Below, piece after piece: positions 5,161 through 5,391 of a stretch of 5,391 bases of DNA; the first letter of the stretch is position 1, and each line of letters begins with the position of its first letter. The stretch covers positions 1 to 5,391 of the forward strand of contig DGRU01000211.1 of the NCBI GenBank assembly GCA_002390025.1, given 5' to 3'. The stretch comes from Lachnospiraceae bacterium UBA4380 (GTDB lineage: Bacteria; Bacillota; Clostridia; Lachnospirales; Lachnospiraceae). Made by a program: the position numbers and the translations under genes. The notes beneath the pieces are model-generated. The model made no database searches. It saw only the letters and a program-made list of their open reading frames with translations, and was not told the DNA's origin.

Positions 5161-5226
5161 TTTAAACGTTTTAGTTTTAACTTTTTTTCGAACACATTTA
5201 TCGATCACTGTTTCAGGAGAAATCTG

Positions 5227-5325
5227 ATGAACCGCACTATCACCGTCAATCACACCTTCGGGTTTATCTTTAGCTTTACCTTTAGCTTTACTGGCGAAGA
5301 CAGTAGGGTTGATTTGCTATGCTGA
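5227..5325 (+). CDS. Phe-rich 32-aa leader peptide, candidate attenuator leader
   Basis: This short ORF has a textbook ribosome site, AGGAG (5215-5219), 7 nt before the ATG, and follows a near-consensus promoter by about 80 nt. The peptide starts MNRTITVNHT, then carries FGFIFSFTFSFT (residues 11-22) with six Phe in eleven residues, one UUC and five UUU, and ends GEDSRVDLLC. It has no signal peptide, and the alternating Phe pattern does not look like a normal membrane helix. Short, strongly initiated, single-amino-acid-rich ORFs behind a strong promoter are typical of ribosome-mediated attenuation leaders; the E. coli pheL and pheM peptides are Phe-rich in this way. The expected target is a phenylalanine or aromatic-pathway gene (or Phe-tRNA synthetase) past the right edge. 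No terminator is visible in the 66 bases after the stop. A small independent peptide is the alternative. Confidence 0.6.
   Translation: MNRTITVNHTFGFIFSFTFSFTGEDSRVDLLC
5257..5292 (+). repeat. 12-bp repeat encoding the Phe-x-Phe-x units
   Basis: TTTAGCTTTACC (5269-5280) and TTTAGCTTTACT (5281-5292) are adjacent copies matching at 11 of 12 positions; TTCGGGTTTATC (5257-5268) is a diverged third copy matching the first at 8. In the leader frame they read FGFI, FSFT, FSFT. The Phe run therefore seems to have grown by duplication of a two-Phe unit. Confidence 0.6.
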
Positions 5326-5391
5326 AGATTGTGATGAAGGATAACAGAGGGTTCTGATAAGATCGATCACAAAAGGGTGTGGCACATTAAC
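5326..5391 (+). other. Leader RNA downstream of the Phe-rich ORF
   Basis: The window ends in this stretch, which contains no gene start with a ribosome site. TTGTGAT (5329-5335) can pair with ATCACAA (5366-5372) to close a 30-nt loop holding a small CAGA-GGGT-TCTG hairpin (5345-5356). Another short stem, TACTG/CAGTA (5289-5293 with 5301-5305), lies in the end of the leader ORF. These could be parts of an attenuator, but the decisive terminator and antiterminator arms would lie to the right. Confidence 0.3.

Overview
The window looks like chromosomal DNA of a Bacillota (Firmicutes) bacterium, most plausibly a gut Clostridia/Lachnospiraceae-type organism. The clues are AGGAG-type Shine-Dalgarno sites before most genes, moderate-GC coding DNA with AT-rich intergenic regions, a Gram-positive-style sugar-binding lipoprotein, and sigma-A-type promoters with extended -10 boxes. 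The taxonomic call is inference from style, not from a marker gene.

Layout. (1) 1-663, minus: 5' part of an inositol 2-dehydrogenase gene (iolG-like), running off the left edge. (2) 664-1313: a 650-bp divergent control region with a family of ACCGGT-centred palindromes (937-952, 969-984, 1002-1017, 1162-1177). The first three are spaced 32 and 33 bp centre to centre, and a good promoter for the next gene lies at 1192-1220. (3) 1314-2342, plus: a LacI-family repressor. (4) 2343-2541: two families of degenerate short tandem repeats, then a strong bidirectional terminator shared by two convergent genes. (5) 2542-3570, minus: a lipoprotein sugar-binding protein of the ribose/galactose ABC class, apparently monocistronic with no permease or ATPase beside it. 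(6) 3571-4114: a divergent, AT-rich control region with three successive stem-loops just upstream of the binding-protein gene and a GC-rich hairpin flanked by A and T tracts. (7) 4115-4984, plus: an AraC-family regulator with a complete set of cupin metal ligands. (8) 4985-5391: a near-consensus promoter followed by a 32-codon, phenylalanine-rich leader ORF (5227-5325). The gene it would control lies beyond the right edge.

How it may work together. The inositol dehydrogenase and the divergent LacI regulator probably form a sugar/cyclitol-responsive unit, with the ACCGGT palindromes as operators. The central CpG of these sites is what LacI-family proteins normally recognise. The binding protein and the divergent AraC regulator form a second regulator/target pair, probably for uptake of a related monosaccharide or cyclitol. 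The right end is a separate unit that resembles an amino-acid attenuator leader for phenylalanine or aromatic metabolism.

The signals most worth following are the phased operator array, the Phe-rich leader peptide, the orphan binding protein with its structured leader, and the two tandem repeat families. I saw no mobile element, CRISPR array, tRNA or rRNA.
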